A DNA stretch of 64,000 bases from Xenorhabdus hominickii (GCF_002632725.1 NZ_NJAI01000002.1:58774-122773), one strand, 5' to 3'. Positions 46,310-56,543 are shown, counted from the first letter of the stretch. A program made the numbers and translations. The notes: a model not told the origin generated them from the letters alone.

Positions 46310-46792
46310 ATGAAGAAACAGATCCTTAGTTCTTTGATATTGGCAGGTATCGTGGCACTGATTGCTGGTTGTGATGATGCTTCTAAAAAAGCGGAAGAGA
46401 CTACTCAGCAAATGGAGAATAGTGCGGCACAGATGAAAACTGATGCTGAACAAAAATCCGCAGATATATTGGATAATGCAAAAGATAGTGCAAAAGAAAA
46501 ATCACAGGAGATAAAGGAAAACGCCCAACGTGAAAGCCATAGTGTGATTGATAAGTCCAAGGAAGAACAAAAACAAATCAGCCATTCTGCCAATGATATA
46601 ACCGATCAATTGAAGTCCAAAGTAGCAGATATACAGAATGAAGCTACTAGGACAGCGAATGATATGGCAGATAAGGTGAAATCGAAAGTGGAAGAAATAC
46701 AATCTGAAGCCAGTAAAAAAACAGATGATTTAATAAATAGTCTTAAAAGTGACAGCGACAAAGGTAATAATGAAAAAAATGAGGAAAAGTAA
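46310..46792 (+). CDS. Lipoprotein with amphipathic coiled-coil/11-mer repeats
   Basis: A 160-residue lipoprotein with signal peptide MKKQILSSLILAGIVALIAG and lipidated C21. The mature part is highly charged, lacks Cys and is almost wholly helical, with repeated AEQKSADILDNAKDSAKEKS-like units. Two consecutive segments (LKSKVADIQNEATRTANDM and VKSKVEEIQSEASKKTDDL, about 103-146) are clearly duplicated. This composition resembles LEA-like/YtxH-like stress proteins or Lpp-type spacers. I cannot assign a function. A terminator follows at 46839. Confidence 0.75.
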   Translation: MKKQILSSLILAGIVALIAGCDDASKKAEETTQQMENSAAQMKTDAEQKSADILDNAKDSAKEKSQEIKENAQRESHSVIDKSKEEQKQISHSANDITDQLKSKVADIQNEATRTANDMADKVKSKVEEIQSEASKKTDDLINSLKSDSDKGNNEKNEEK

Positions 46793-46838
46793 TCAGTGCC
46801 TCAATAGCCTGTTAGCGTGAAAATAAATTAATATCAGA

Positions 46839-46870
46839 GGGGTGATCTGAAAATGATCCCCCCTTTTTTT
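46839..46870 (+). terminator. Terminator of the repeat lipoprotein gene
   Basis: GGGGTGATC (46839-46847) and GATCCCCCC (46855-46863) pair with one mismatch around a 7-nt loop and are followed by seven T. Confidence 0.85.
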
Positions 46871-46953
46871 AATTTTATGGGACAAGCTTGACTCACTTAT
46901 CTATTTAAAAGTAGGTTAAAGGTGACTCTATAAATCACACGCAGGACATAATA

Positions 46954-47391
46954 ATGAAAATAAAACACAGCATAGGAAGACAGAACCCCGAATTAATTCA
47001 GCAAGCATTTGCTATCCGTAAACAGGTATTTACGGATGAACAAGGTTTTGCTGAGGAAATTGATATTGATGAATATGATGATATTGCCTTGCATGTTGTG
47101 TTATTTGATGACGAAAGGCCAATTGGCGTATTACGGGCAATCCTGAAAGACAATGGTATGCTTAAAGTTGGGCGTGTTGCAGTATTGAAAAGTCATCGAG
47201 GTCGGGGAATTGGCCGTCAAGTCATGGGGTTTATTGCAGATTATGGACGTCAAAATAGCATTGCGACGATTGGGCTATCTTCGCAATGCCATGCCCGGCC
47301 ATTTTATGAAAGTCTTGGTTATCAAGCGTATGGTGAAATTTATTTGGAAGATGGTGAGGAACATATCTTTATGACATTAGATTTATCGTGA
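46954..47391 (+). CDS. GNAT family N-acetyltransferase
   Basis: A 145-residue acetyltransferase. The acetyl-CoA loop is VAVLKSHRGRGIGRQVMGFI (Q/RxxGxG/A type, about 75-94). The N-terminal AIRKQVFTDEQGFAEEIDID is typical of the YjcF/ElaA-like subgroup, and ARPFYESLGYQAYGE closes the fold. The substrate is unknown. It is a single-gene unit; a dispersed repeat and a terminator follow. Confidence 0.85.
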   Translation: MKIKHSIGRQNPELIQQAFAIRKQVFTDEQGFAEEIDIDEYDDIALHVVLFDDERPIGVLRAILKDNGMLKVGRVAVLKSHRGRGIGRQVMGFIADYGRQNSIATIGLSSQCHARPFYESLGYQAYGEIYLEDGEEHIFMTLDLS

Positions 47392-47428
47392 TCATTTTGC
47401 CTGATGAAATAGATATACCTTTGAAAGA

Positions 47429-47453
47429 TATACCTAATAGGTTTCAAGATGCA
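47429..47453. repeat. Dispersed intergenic repeat copy
   Basis: TATACCTAATAGGTTTCAAG followed by ATGCA matches 19 of 25 positions of the nqrF-apbE copy at 41558. Confidence 0.5.
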
Positions 47454-47548
47454 GCGAAATGGCAAGGGAAAAAATTCCCAGCAACATAGATAATTATGTG
47501 ACTGGGATAAGAGTATAAGCCGATGAAGCTATAACATGAAATCTATTA

Positions 47549-47586
47549 AGAGCCTACTGAGATAGGCTCTCAGTCTATTTTGTTTT
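47549..47586. terminator. Terminator between the GNAT gene and betA
   Basis: AGAGCCTA (47549-47556) and TAGGCTCT (47563-47570) form a perfect 8-bp stem with a 6-nt loop, followed by a T-rich tract on the plus strand. It lies between convergent genes. Confidence 0.75.
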
Positions 47587-47629
47587 TTAAAGTGTCTATT
47601 TATTGATTATTTTGTGCCAATTGGCGAGC

Positions 47630-49282
47630 CTACGCATCATTGGCAACATAATATTTCGCCTGACTGCGTGGCAATGGTGTGATCCCTCGAATTTTATCAG
47701 CAATTTTTTCGGCCATCATAATCGTTGTGGCATTTAAATTACCGGTAATGATTTCAGGCATAATGGAGGCATCAATAACTCGTAAATTTTCAACGCCATG
47801 TACCCGTCCTTGACCATCCACAACTGCCATTTCATCTGTTCCCATTTTGCAACTGCATGATGGATGAAATGCAGTTTCGGCATGTTCACGAATAAAGGTA
47901 TCTAGCTGCCCGTCAGTTTGGATTTCAGCGCCGGGGCTGATTTCATATCCACAATACGGAGCCAGAGCTGGTTGAGCCATAATCTCCCGTGTTATGCGAA
48001 TAGCATCGCGAAACTCCTGCCAATCTTGTGCCGCTGACATATAGTTGAAGAGAATACTGGGATGCTGACGCGGATCACGGGATTTGATTTTTACCCGGCC
48101 CCGGCTTGGGGAACGCATGGAACCAACGTGGGCCTGAAAACCATGTTGATTGACAGCATTGCTGCCGTTATAATTAATGGCAACGGGCAGAAAATGAAAT
48201 TGAATATTTGGCCAAGCAAATTTTTCACTGGTTCGAATAAACCCACCCGCTTCAAATTGATTACTGGCACCAATACCTGTGCCTTTTAATAACCATTCAG
48301 CACCAATTGTTGGTTGGTTATACCATTTTAAAGCCGGATAGAGAGAGATAGGCTTGAGGCATTCATATTGCAAATACATTTCAAGGTGATCTTGTAGATT
48401 TTGCCCGACTCCCGGCAATACGTGTACCACAGGGATCGCAAGCTCATTTAGTATTTCTTCAGGGCCAATGCCGGAACGCTGCAAAATTTGTGGGGACGCA
48501 ATCGCTCCGGCACAGAGTAAAATTTCTTTGCGTGCTTTTGCTTGCGTTAACGTTGAGCTATTACCTTGATAAAAACTAACACCAACGGCTTTCTTTCCTG
48601 CAAATTTGAGGGTATCGGTTAAGGCATGGGTCATAATGGTCAGATTGGCGCGTGATCGCGCTTGATCCAGATAACCGCGAGCTGTGCTGGCCCGACGCCC
48701 TTTTGGGGTTACGGTGCGATCCATAGGGCCAAAACCTTCTTGCTGATAGCCATTCAGATCAGCGGTACGTGGATAACCTGCCTGTATACCTGCTTCGACC
48801 ATTGCGTGAAAGAGTTCATTATTCCCAGACTTTGGCGTTGTGACACTGACTGGCCCATTACCGCCATGATAGTCATTTTCCCCAATATCCCGTGATTCTG
48901 CTTTGCGAAAGTAGGGAAGGCAATCAAGATAAGACCAATCTTCTAGGCCTGGCTGTGCTGCCCAATTATTGAAATCCATTGCATTGCCACGGATATAGCA
49001 CATCCCGTTAATCAATGAAGATCCACCGAGTCCTTTGCCGCGACCACATTCCATGCGTCGGTTATTCATATGGGGTTCTGGATCGGTTTCATATGCCCAA
49101 TTATAACGGGTACCCTGCAAGGGATATGCCAGCGCTGCTGGCATTTGGGTACGAAAGTCGAATCGGTAATCTGGCCCACCCGCTTCCAGTAGCAGGACAG
49201 TAACATCGGGGTCTTCCGTCAAACGGGTTGCAAGTACGTTACCCGCTGAACCAGCACCGATAATAATGTAATCAAATAGCAT
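47630..49282 (-). CDS. betA: Choline dehydrogenase
   Basis: A 550-residue GMC-family flavoprotein oxidising choline to betaine aldehyde (and further to glycine betaine) for osmoprotection. The FAD motif is [16 protein letters not shown] (about 6-21). GMC signatures include [15 protein letters not shown] and [15 protein letters not shown]. The active-site His is in [13 protein letters not shown], where E. coli has HPCGTC. I start it at [11 protein letters not shown] (49282), matching E. coli BetA; the open frame extends 8 codons upstream. Last gene of betIBA, 33 bp after betB. Confidence 0.96.
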   Translation of the reverse strand: MLFDYIIIGAGSAGNVLATRLTEDPDVTVLLLEAGGPDYRFDFRTQMPAALAYPLQGTRYNWAYETDPEPHMNNRRMECGRGKGLGGSSLINGMCYIRGNAMDFNNWAAQPGLEDWSYLDCLPYFRKAESRDIGENDYHGGNGPVSVTTPKSGNNELFHAMVEAGIQAGYPRTADLNGYQQEGFGPMDRTVTPKGRRASTARGYLDQARSRANLTIMTHALTDTLKFAGKKAVGVSFYQGNSSTLTQAKARKEILLCAGAIASPQILQRSGIGPEEILNELAIPVVHVLPGVGQNLQDHLEMYLQYECLKPISLYPALKWYNQPTIGAEWLLKGTGIGASNQFEAGGFIRTSEKFAWPNIQFHFLPVAINYNGSNAVNQHGFQAHVGSMRSPSRGRVKIKSRDPRQHPSILFNYMSAAQDWQEFRDAIRITREIMAQPALAPYCGYEISPGAEIQTDGQLDTFIREHAETAFHPSCSCKMGTDEMAVVDGQGRVHGVENLRVIDASIMPEIITGNLNATTIMMAEKIADKIRGITPLPRSQAKYYVANDA

Positions 49283-49315
49283 TGTTATCTCTTCTGTTTC
49301 AGTCATGGATTAAAA

Positions 49316-50809
49316 TTAAAATAGAGATTCAAAATTGCCAAGTTCAACCTGTATTGATTTGGTTTGTGTGTAATTTTGCAGTGTAACCAGCCCGTTTTCA
49401 CGACCGACACCAGAATGTTTGTAACCACCGACAGGCATGACGGATGGAGATTCTCCCCATGTGTTGATCCAGCAGATCCCCGCTTCCAGTTGGTGGATCA
49501 CTCGATGGGCGCGGGAAAGATCTTTTGTTACCAATCCTGCACCTAAACCGTAATCCGTATTATTGGCTCGGGCGATGACTTCATCTTCTGTTTCATAGGT
49601 CAGGATAGACATCACAGGGCCAAAGATTTCTTCCCGTGCAATCAGCATATCATCGGTACAATCACTGAATACCGTCGGTGCGACAAATGCGCCTTTTGCC
49701 AGTTCGCCTTCTCGCAGACGTTCACCACCACAAAGCAAACGGGCATGGGTGTTTTTGCCGCTTTCGATATAGTGCAAAACAGACTCCATATGTGGGAAAC
49801 TCACCAAAGGGCCAAAGTTAGTATTGGGATCGAAAGGTGAACCAATGCGGATACGTTTAACACGTTCAAGGATTTTGGCTTCAAATTGTGCAAGCAGTGC
49901 CTTGGGAACAAAAACGCGGGTACCGTTAGTACAAACCTGACCTGAGCTGAAAAAGTTTGCCATCATGGCAATATCGGCTGCTCGATCCAGATCAGCATCA
50001 TCAAAGATGATCAGCGGGGATTTGCCACCCAATTCCATCGTCACTTCTTTTAGCGTTGATCCAGAAGCATTTGCCATGACTTTCTTACCTGTGACAACGC
50101 CACCGGTGAAAGACATTTTGGCAATTTTCGGATGGATTGCCAGATAATGCCCTACTGTATGACCTGCACCTGTCAGAACATTAAATACACCATCCGGTAC
50201 GCCTGCTTCGGTATAGATTTCGGCTAATTTCAGTGCAGTGAGGGAAGTGACTTCACTGGGTTTGAAAATCATGGCATTACCGGCAGCCAGTGCTGGTGCT
50301 GATTTCCACAGCGCAATTTGGATGGGGTAATTCCATGCCCCGATCCCTGCTACGACGCCCAGTGGCTCACGGCGTGTATACACGAAAGAAGATTCACGTA
50401 GTGGAATTTGCTGGCCTTCAAGGGCTGGGATCAAACCTGCATAATATTCCAGCACATCGGCCCCCGTGACAATATCAACCTGCTGGGTTTCAGAAAGGGG
50501 TTTGCCGGTATCCAGTGTTTCTAACTCGGCCAATTCATCATTGCGTTCACGCAAAATATTCACTGCTTTGTGTAAGACCCGTGAACGTTCCACCGCAGTC
50601 ATTGCCGCCCAGATTTTCTGCCCCTTGTGAGCACTTTCGACTGCCAGATCAACATCTTGTTCTGTTGCGGATTGAAATTGGGCGATAACCTCACCATTGG
50701 CTGGATTGATTGCATCAAAAATGGCGTTATCGGAATCAGTGCTATCTGGATTGGTGCTATCAACATATGCACCGTGGATATAAAGTTTTTGTAGTCCAAA
50801 ATGGGTCAT
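49316..50809 (-). CDS. betB: Betaine aldehyde dehydrogenase
   Basis: A 497-residue aldehyde dehydrogenase converting betaine aldehyde to glycine betaine with NAD(P)+. The catalytic Glu is E259 in MELGGKSP and the nucleophile C293 in [30 protein letters not shown] is typical of BetB. The N-terminus has an unusual Asp/Ser-rich insertion ([13 protein letters not shown]), making it slightly longer than E. coli BetB (490). It lies 22 bp after betI and 33 bp before betA. Confidence 0.96.
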   Translation of the reverse strand: MTHFGLQKLYIHGAYVDSTNPDSTDSDNAIFDAINPANGEVIAQFQSATEQDVDLAVESAHKGQKIWAAMTAVERSRVLHKAVNILRERNDELAELETLDTGKPLSETQQVDIVTGADVLEYYAGLIPALEGQQIPLRESSFVYTRREPLGVVAGIGAWNYPIQIALWKSAPALAAGNAMIFKPSEVTSLTALKLAEIYTEAGVPDGVFNVLTGAGHTVGHYLAIHPKIAKMSFTGGVVTGKKVMANASGSTLKEVTMELGGKSPLIIFDDADLDRAADIAMMANFFSSGQVCTNGTRVFVPKALLAQFEAKILERVKRIRIGSPFDPNTNFGPLVSFPHMESVLHYIESGKNTHARLLCGGERLREGELAKGAFVAPTVFSDCTDDMLIAREEIFGPVMSILTYETEDEVIARANNTDYGLGAGLVTKDLSRAHRVIHQLEAGICWINTWGESPSVMPVGGYKHSGVGRENGLVTLQNYTQTKSIQVELGNFESLF

Positions 50810-50831
50810 AGATTCTCCTTAAGAAACTATC

Positions 50832-51431
50832 CTATTGAGTATATTCCAATGGTCTGAGTTTCTGTTCAATGTAATCGATGGTGATCTTGAACGCCCCATC
50901 TATGTCAAAAGGCTTGCTGGAGAGTGCACTTCTCAGCCAAATGCCGTCAATTAATGCTGCAAGGCCTTGGGCAGCCAGTCTTGCTTCTGTTTTGGGCAAG
51001 ACGCGTTTAAATTCGACACAGATATTGGAATACAGACGGCGTTCATTGACTTGTTGTAGCCGATACAGATTGGGTTGGTGAATACTGCTGGCCCAAAATG
51101 CCAACCACGTTTTCATTGCCGCACTGCTGATTTGGCTGGGATCAAAATTTCCTTCAACAATGGCTTTCAATCTTTGAGCGGGGGGCGCGTTGTCAAGCAG
51201 ACGTAATCGACGTGCTACTGCCATCCCCAGTTGATGCAATAAATGACGCATGGTAGCTTCAAGTAGCCCATTTTTATCTTTGAAGTAGTGGCTGATAATT
51301 CCGTTGGAAACACCCGCTTTTCGGGCAATTTGCGCAATAGTTGCTTCCTGCATCCCAACTTCATTGACGACAGTTAACGTAGCATCAATGAGCTGCTGTT
51401 TTCTTATCGACTGTATTCCTATTTTTGGCAT
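50832..51431 (-). CDS. betI: TetR-family choline-responsive repressor BetI
   Basis: A 199-residue TetR regulator. The helix-turn-helix is [20 protein letters not shown] (about 29-48). The C-terminal domain follows BetI ([20 protein letters not shown]). BetI represses betIBA and betT in the absence of choline. A perfect 20-bp palindrome in the betI-betT gap is its likely operator. It heads betIBA and is divergent from betT. Confidence 0.95.
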   Translation of the reverse strand: MPKIGIQSIRKQQLIDATLTVVNEVGMQEATIAQIARKAGVSNGIISHYFKDKNGLLEATMRHLLHQLGMAVARRLRLLDNAPPAQRLKAIVEGNFDPSQISSAAMKTWLAFWASSIHQPNLYRLQQVNERRLYSNICVEFKRVLPKTEARLAAQGLAALIDGIWLRSALSSKPFDIDGAFKITIDYIEQKLRPLEYTQ

Positions 51432-51478
51432 GATTTTATGCTCAGAAAATTACATCATTCGGTGGTTATTAAACTTTT

Positions 51479-51502
51479 TTTTGATTGAATGTTCAATCAA
51501 AA
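51479..51502. promoter_or_regulatory. BetI operator
   Basis: TTGATTGAATGTTCAATCAA (51481-51500) is a perfect palindrome, extended by TT/AA on each side. It matches the ATTGAxxxTTCAAT-type BetI sites known in gammaproteobacteria. Its position in the 210-bp betI-betT gap suits control of both transcripts. Confidence 0.8.
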
Positions 51503-51641
51503 TTAAATATATTTTATTACAATATTTTCACAATTCGCAATCGGAATTATTTAATAAAATTTAAATTTCACTTTTAATTCAAATAATTAAATATATTTTT
51601 CTTTTTGTTTCCTCTTTTCATTAATTTCAGGAACTGCCTAT

Positions 51642-53684
51642 ATGAATACACCAGACAGTCCAAAAAACACTCAAAAGGATACGTTAAACACAGTTGTTTT
51701 TTTCACCTCTGCTGGGATGATTATTGTGTTTTCGTTATTCACTATTTTTTTCACTGATGCAACAAGTAATTGGATAAAAAACACTCTAAACTGGGTGTCT
51801 AAAACTTTTGGCTGGTACTATTTACTTGCCGCTACACTTTACATTGTATTTGTCATTTTTGTTGCCGCGTCCCGGTTTGGTTCCATTAAGTTAGGCCCGG
51901 AGCAATCCAAGCCGGAATTTAGCCTGCTTAGTTGGGCTGCAATGTTGTTCGCGGCTGGAATCGGTATTGATTTGATGTTTTTCTCGGTAGTTGAACCTGT
52001 GACGCAATATATGCGGCCACCTATAGGTCAAGGAGAAACAATTGAAGCAGCTCGTCAGGCGATGGTGTGGACACTGTTCCACTATGGCCTGACGGGCTGG
52101 TCTATGTATGCCTTGATGGGGATTGCTCTGGGATATTTTAGTTATCGTTATAATTTACCTTTGACTATTCGTTCAGCCCTTTATCCTATTTTTGGTAACC
52201 GAATAAACGGCCCAATAGGCCACTCTGTGGATATTGCGGCTGTTATAGGAACGATTTTTGGGATTGCCACCACGCTGGGAATCGGAGTGGTACAGTTGAA
52301 TTATGGACTAAAAGTGCTGTTTGGTTTGCCACAAGGATTGGGTGTTCAGGGGGGCTTGATATTGTTGTCAGTGGTGATAGCAATTATCTCTGTGACTTCT
52401 GGTGTGAACAAAGGTATCCGGTTTTTATCCGAATTGAATGTGTTGCTGGCCCTTGGTCTGGTTTTGTTTATTTTGTTTGTGGGAGATACGGAATTCCTGC
52501 TTAATGGATTAGTGCAGAATGTCGGGGATTATATCAGTCGTTTTATGGGGATGACGCTCAATAGTTTTGCATTTGAACGACCGACTGAATGGATGAATAA
52601 TTGGACACTCTTTTTCTGGGCATGGTGGGTTGCTTGGTCGCCATTTGTTGGCTTGTTCTTAGCGCGTATTTCTCGTGGCAGGACTATTCGCCAGTTTGTT
52701 ATGGGGACTTTGATTATTCCATTTGTTTTTACCCTGTTGTGGTTATCTATTTTTGGTAACAGTGTGTTGTATGAAATCCTTCACGGCAATCGTCAATTGG
52801 CTGAAACCGTGCTCCAACATCCAGAGCAAGGTTTTTATAGGTTATTGGCACTTTATCCTGCATTTAAGTTCAGTGCTTCTGTCGCCACGATTACAGGATT
52901 ACTGTTTTATGTAACGTCGGCAGATTCTGGCTCGCTGGTTTTAGGAAATTTCACTTCCAACCTCAGTGATATCAATAATGACGCACCTAACTGGCTGCGT
53001 GTCTTTTGGTCTGTGGTGATAGGGGTATTAACATTAGGCATATTAATGACCGATGGGATTTCTGCTTTGCAAAATACTACGGTTATCATGGGGCTACCTT
53101 TTAGCTTTGTAATGTTTTTTGTGATGGCGGGGCTGTATAAGTCTTTGAGGGTGGAAGATTTCCGCAAAGCCAGTTCGTTGCAAAATACTTCTCCCACCCT
53201 TGTCTATGACAACGGTTCGTTGAATTGGAAACAGCGCTTGAGTCGTATGATGCACTTCCCCGGCACGAAAAATACTCAACGGATGCTGGATATGGTATGC
53301 CGCCCCGCTATGCTGGAAGTCGCTAAGGAACTGGTAGTACGTGGTGCGAAAGTCCAGTTTAACGTTTTGCCACCGAAAGAAGATCGACGCCTGAATCCAC
53401 TTGAGCTGATTGTTGATTTAGGAGATGAACAAAATTTTATCTATCAGATTTGGCCACAACGTTATTCCGTGCCCGGATTTACCTATCGTGCGAGATCGGG
53501 CAAGTCTCATTATTATCGACTGGAAACGTTTTTGATGGAGGGAACACAGGGGAATGATTTGATGGACTACACCAAAGAGCAAATCATCAGCGATATCCTT
53601 GACCACTATGAAAAACATCTCAACTTTATTCATTTGAACCGCGAAGCGCCGGGGCAGACATTGATTTTTCCAAGCGGAGGATAA
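51642..53684 (+). CDS. betT: High-affinity choline transporter BetT
   Basis: A 680-residue BCCT-family secondary transporter with 12 predicted helices. The signature is FFWAWWVAWSPFVGLFLARI with the SRGRTIRQF loop. YVTSADSGSLVLGN is typical of BetT. The long C-terminal cytoplasmic domain (about 500-680), which senses osmolarity in E. coli BetT, is present. It imports choline with the proton gradient and feeds BetA/BetB. TTTCAGGAACTGCCTAT precedes the start. It is divergent from betIBA. Confidence 0.96.
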   Translation: MNTPDSPKNTQKDTLNTVVFFTSAGMIIVFSLFTIFFTDATSNWIKNTLNWVSKTFGWYYLLAATLYIVFVIFVAASRFGSIKLGPEQSKPEFSLLSWAAMLFAAGIGIDLMFFSVVEPVTQYMRPPIGQGETIEAARQAMVWTLFHYGLTGWSMYALMGIALGYFSYRYNLPLTIRSALYPIFGNRINGPIGHSVDIAAVIGTIFGIATTLGIGVVQLNYGLKVLFGLPQGLGVQGGLILLSVVIAIISVTSGVNKGIRFLSELNVLLALGLVLFILFVGDTEFLLNGLVQNVGDYISRFMGMTLNSFAFERPTEWMNNWTLFFWAWWVAWSPFVGLFLARISRGRTIRQFVMGTLIIPFVFTLLWLSIFGNSVLYEILHGNRQLAETVLQHPEQGFYRLLALYPAFKFSASVATITGLLFYVTSADSGSLVLGNFTSNLSDINNDAPNWLRVFWSVVIGVLTLGILMTDGISALQNTTVIMGLPFSFVMFFVMAGLYKSLRVEDFRKASSLQNTSPTLVYDNGSLNWKQRLSRMMHFPGTKNTQRMLDMVCRPAMLEVAKELVVRGAKVQFNVLPPKEDRRLNPLELIVDLGDEQNFIYQIWPQRYSVPGFTYRARSGKSHYYRLETFLMEGTQGNDLMDYTKEQIISDILDHYEKHLNFIHLNREAPGQTLIFPSGG

Positions 53685-53746
53685 AAGTAAAATATAATAA
53701 CTAACCCATTTTATAATTAGGGTGTGTTGACGTTTTTTAGGGGATA

Positions 53747-53784
53747 CTTTTCAAGTTGCAGATTGGTTAGCTGCAACTTGAAAG
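53747..53784. repeat. Inverted repeat downstream of betT
   Basis: TTTCAAGTTGCAG (53749-53761) and CTGCAACTTGAAA (53771-53783) form a perfect 13-bp stem with a 9-nt loop. It carries the TTTCAAGTTGCAG core of the dispersed repeats in this window and may terminate betT and the convergent MFS gene. Confidence 0.6.
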
Positions 53785-53829
53785 ATGAAAAGAATATCAT
53801 TTAAAATTAAGTTATAATCTTATTAACCA

Positions 53830-55071
53830 TTATTTAGAATAATAAGCATCCGGGTAAATTTTACCGTAATAACCATTCAGTTCAGATTCTGACATTTTTG
53901 ATATTTCAACATATCTGGGCGAAAATAGAACAAAGAAAGATATGAGTCCCATTAAGGCGGAAAATATCAATAATAAAACTCTTATGTCATAATTTTCTAC
54001 AATATATGTTGTAGATAGCATACCTAGCGGTATTGATATGATGCAGATAGCAAGAAATTTTGATTCCATTGTATTACGATGATTTTCTGGTGTTGCAAGG
54101 CATCTAATTGAAGTTGTGTTTATATTATAAATAACCAAACCTATTCCACTAATTAGCATATAACTACATAATCCAATTAGTGAAGTTGCCGTGGATATAC
54201 CCGTTATGCATACAGCAATTGTGAAGGCTGCAATAAAGGCACTGTGAGCTTTGCAGAAAATTTTATTCATATGTTTAATGATAATAGTGCTGCCAATCAT
54301 CATACCTACACCAAATGTTGCTTCGGCAATTCCTACTTGTAAGGCACTTAGCTTAAACTCATTGATAATAATCAACGGGGTGATATAGGTTACTAATGGA
54401 ACTACAGTGAAGTTAAAAAAGGAAGAAACAATAACTAAGCTTGTTTCTGTAGGGTTTTTAGTAATGATCTTAATACTTCCTATATTACTTTTATGTTGTT
54501 GTAATGGTATTTCTTTTTGTTGATTTTTTATAAAGTAAAAACCAATGATGGATGAAATAGACATTAAAGAAATAAAGATTAAAGCTCCGTCGATGTTTAA
54601 ATAATGGATAACAATACCGGATATGGCAGGGCCAAGTATGATATTAATTGAATTCACCATTCCTCTATATTTAAATGCTGACTCCAATTTATTTTTGTCA
54701 CTTATTTCAGGAAGAATGCTTGTGCCAATTGGCTGAATAAGTATGGATGAAATAGAAGCAAATATATATATAATCCCTAATGGAATGTATAAGTTATTAT
54801 CGATGAAGTTAGAGATAACAAAAAGTAAGGCGGAAGGAGTTATACAAAGTAATATTATATTTTTTTTATTGAATCTATCTCCAGCGTTACTCATGAAGAC
54901 TAAAAATAAGACTTGTAAAGCCCACGATGAAAAAATAAACCATCCAAGCTGAAAATCGAGATTAAGCACTTCAATCATCCACCATGAAAACAGCATGCCA
55001 AATGCTCTGGTAGATGAGGTGAATAAAATATCAGATACTTGATATAGGTAAAATGAAATATTATTTTTCAT
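53830..55071 (-). CDS. MFS efflux transporter (DHA3/EntS-like)
   Basis: A 413-residue, 12-helix transporter. The N-terminus FYLYQVSDILFTSSTRAFGM and the loop SNAGDRFNKKNI (motif A region) resemble the DHA3/EntS group of drug and siderophore exporters. It ends with an unusual polar tail SESELNGYYGKIYPDAYYSK. The gene is strikingly AT-rich, with many AAA, ATA and AAT codons, unlike betT or dinB beside it, which suggests transfer from elsewhere. The substrate cannot be inferred. It stands alone, with no biosynthetic genes beside it. Confidence 0.78.
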   Translation of the reverse strand: MKNNISFYLYQVSDILFTSSTRAFGMLFSWWMIEVLNLDFQLGWFIFSSWALQVLFLVFMSNAGDRFNKKNIILLCITPSALLFVISNFIDNNLYIPLGIIYIFASISSILIQPIGTSILPEISDKNKLESAFKYRGMVNSINIILGPAISGIVIHYLNIDGALIFISLMSISSIIGFYFIKNQQKEIPLQQHKSNIGSIKIITKNPTETSLVIVSSFFNFTVVPLVTYITPLIIINEFKLSALQVGIAEATFGVGMMIGSTIIIKHMNKIFCKAHSAFIAAFTIAVCITGISTATSLIGLCSYMLISGIGLVIYNINTTSIRCLATPENHRNTMESKFLAICIISIPLGMLSTTYIVENYDIRVLLLIFSALMGLISFFVLFSPRYVEISKMSESELNGYYGKIYPDAYYSK

Positions 55072-55452
55072 TACTATCCTTATTTTTATTAATAACTTTT
55101 TTTATTAAAAAACTTGGCTAATGGTACATACGAAATATATTTGTGTCACATATATATTCAAAGTAAATGATAAATGAATTAAGTTATTATGAATTAGATG
55201 AAATATTTAAAATAAAAATAATAACTTATAGGTATTTTGTATCGATAGATTTAAGTGTCGTGCATACTGACAACTGCAGCTTATATGACGACGTGCTGAT
55301 TGACGTCAGCAAATTAACTATTATTGGTGGGCGTACATAGAGCGATATCCATTCAAGGAAATCAACTCATTGAAATTCCGCTTAAAAGATTAGCTAGAGT
55401 TTCATAGTCTATTAATGTATATTTATACAGTATTTCGTCGTGGGGAGATTAG
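55072..55452. other. Intergenic region between the MFS gene and dinB
   Basis: This 381-bp stretch is very AT-rich up to about 55250, like the MFS gene, then changes to ordinary composition. The change may mark the right edge of the inserted DNA. A short open stretch (about 55350-55405, IQGNQLIEIPLKRLARVS) could be a gene tail but is not recognised. The dinB SOS box lies at its right end. Confidence 0.4.
55415..55430 (+). promoter_or_regulatory. LexA (SOS) box of dinB
   Basis: ATGTATATTTATACAG follows the LexA pattern CTGT-N8-ACAG with one change in the left half (ATGT). It lies 23 bp before the dinB start. dinB is a known SOS gene. Confidence 0.75.
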
Positions 55453-56508
55453 ATGCGCAAGATTATTCATATTGATATGGACTGCTTTTTTGCCGCCATT
55501 GAAATGCGGGATAATCCATCACTCCGCGATGTTCCTATTGCGGTGGGAGGAAGTGTAGACCGACGAGGCGTAATTAGTACGGCAAATTATTCTGCACGTC
55601 GTTTTGGAGTACATAGCGCGATGTCTACTGCAATGGCATTAAAACTTTGTCCCCAATTAAAAGTGATCCCTGGTCGAATGGCTCTTTATAAAGAAGTGTC
55701 TCAACATATACGTCAGATTTTTTCTCGTTACACCGATCTTATTGAACCTCTTTCGCTGGATGAGGCTTATTTGGATGTGACGAATTGTCATTATTGTCAC
55801 GGCTCAGCCACACTGATTGCCCAAGAAATCCGTCAGGTGATTTTTGATGAATTACAATTGACGGCTTCTGCAGGTATTGCTTCGGTTAGATTTTTGTCCA
55901 AGATTGCATCTGATATCAATAAACCTAATGGTCAATATGTTATCTCCCCTGAGTATGTCGAAACCTTTGTGAAGTCGCTGCCATTGCACAAAATTCCCGG
56001 AGTTGGGAAAGTCACTGCAAAACGTTTATCGGACATGGGGCTGGAAACCTGCTCTGATGTTCAACGTTACGATAAACTGGCGTTAATAAAAAATTTAGGC
56101 AAATTTGGCCTGTCGCTTTGGGAACGTTGCCACGGCATTGATGAACGGCAAATTACGCCAGATCGTCTGCGTAAATCTGTTGGTGTGGAAAAAACCTTGG
56201 CGCAGGATATTCATGAATGGTGTGAGTGTGTTGAACTTATTGAAAACCTTTATCCTGAACTGGAAAAGCGTTTAAAAAAGGTAAAACCTGATCTTCGTAT
56301 TGCCCGCCAAGGTATCAAACTAAAATTTGATGATTTTCAATTGACGACACAAGAACACGTACACCCGTTGTTAGATAAATCTGATCTGATTCAGGTTGCA
56401 AAACAGGCGTGGGAAACTCGTAGGGAAGGGCGAGGAGTGAGATTAGTTGGATTGCATGTCACCTTACAAAGCCCCCAATTGGAACGGCAATTATTGCTGG
56501 AATGGTAG
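55453..56508 (+). CDS. dinB: DNA polymerase IV
   Basis: A 351-residue Y-family translesion polymerase. The catalytic acidic residues lie in [17 protein letters not shown] (about 5-21) and [11 protein letters not shown] (about 100-110). The helix-hairpin-helix [20 protein letters not shown] and the little-finger domain follow. It ends [10 protein letters not shown], with the beta-clamp binding motif. It bypasses N2-dG adducts without proofreading. Length equals E. coli DinB. The SOS box upstream indicates LexA control. Confidence 0.97.
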   Translation: MRKIIHIDMDCFFAAIEMRDNPSLRDVPIAVGGSVDRRGVISTANYSARRFGVHSAMSTAMALKLCPQLKVIPGRMALYKEVSQHIRQIFSRYTDLIEPLSLDEAYLDVTNCHYCHGSATLIAQEIRQVIFDELQLTASAGIASVRFLSKIASDINKPNGQYVISPEYVETFVKSLPLHKIPGVGKVTAKRLSDMGLETCSDVQRYDKLALIKNLGKFGLSLWERCHGIDERQITPDRLRKSVGVEKTLAQDIHEWCECVELIENLYPELEKRLKKVKPDLRIARQGIKLKFDDFQLTTQEHVHPLLDKSDLIQVAKQAWETRREGRGVRLVGLHVTLQSPQLERQLLLEW

Positions 56509-56543
56509 TGCTGATAATGCCAGATGATCGTACGGGAAGGGAA

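Noticed and set aside
55340..55410. Transposase tail upstream of dinB
   Set aside because: The short peptide (ending LKRLARVS) has no recognisable transposase motif and no inverted ends were found.
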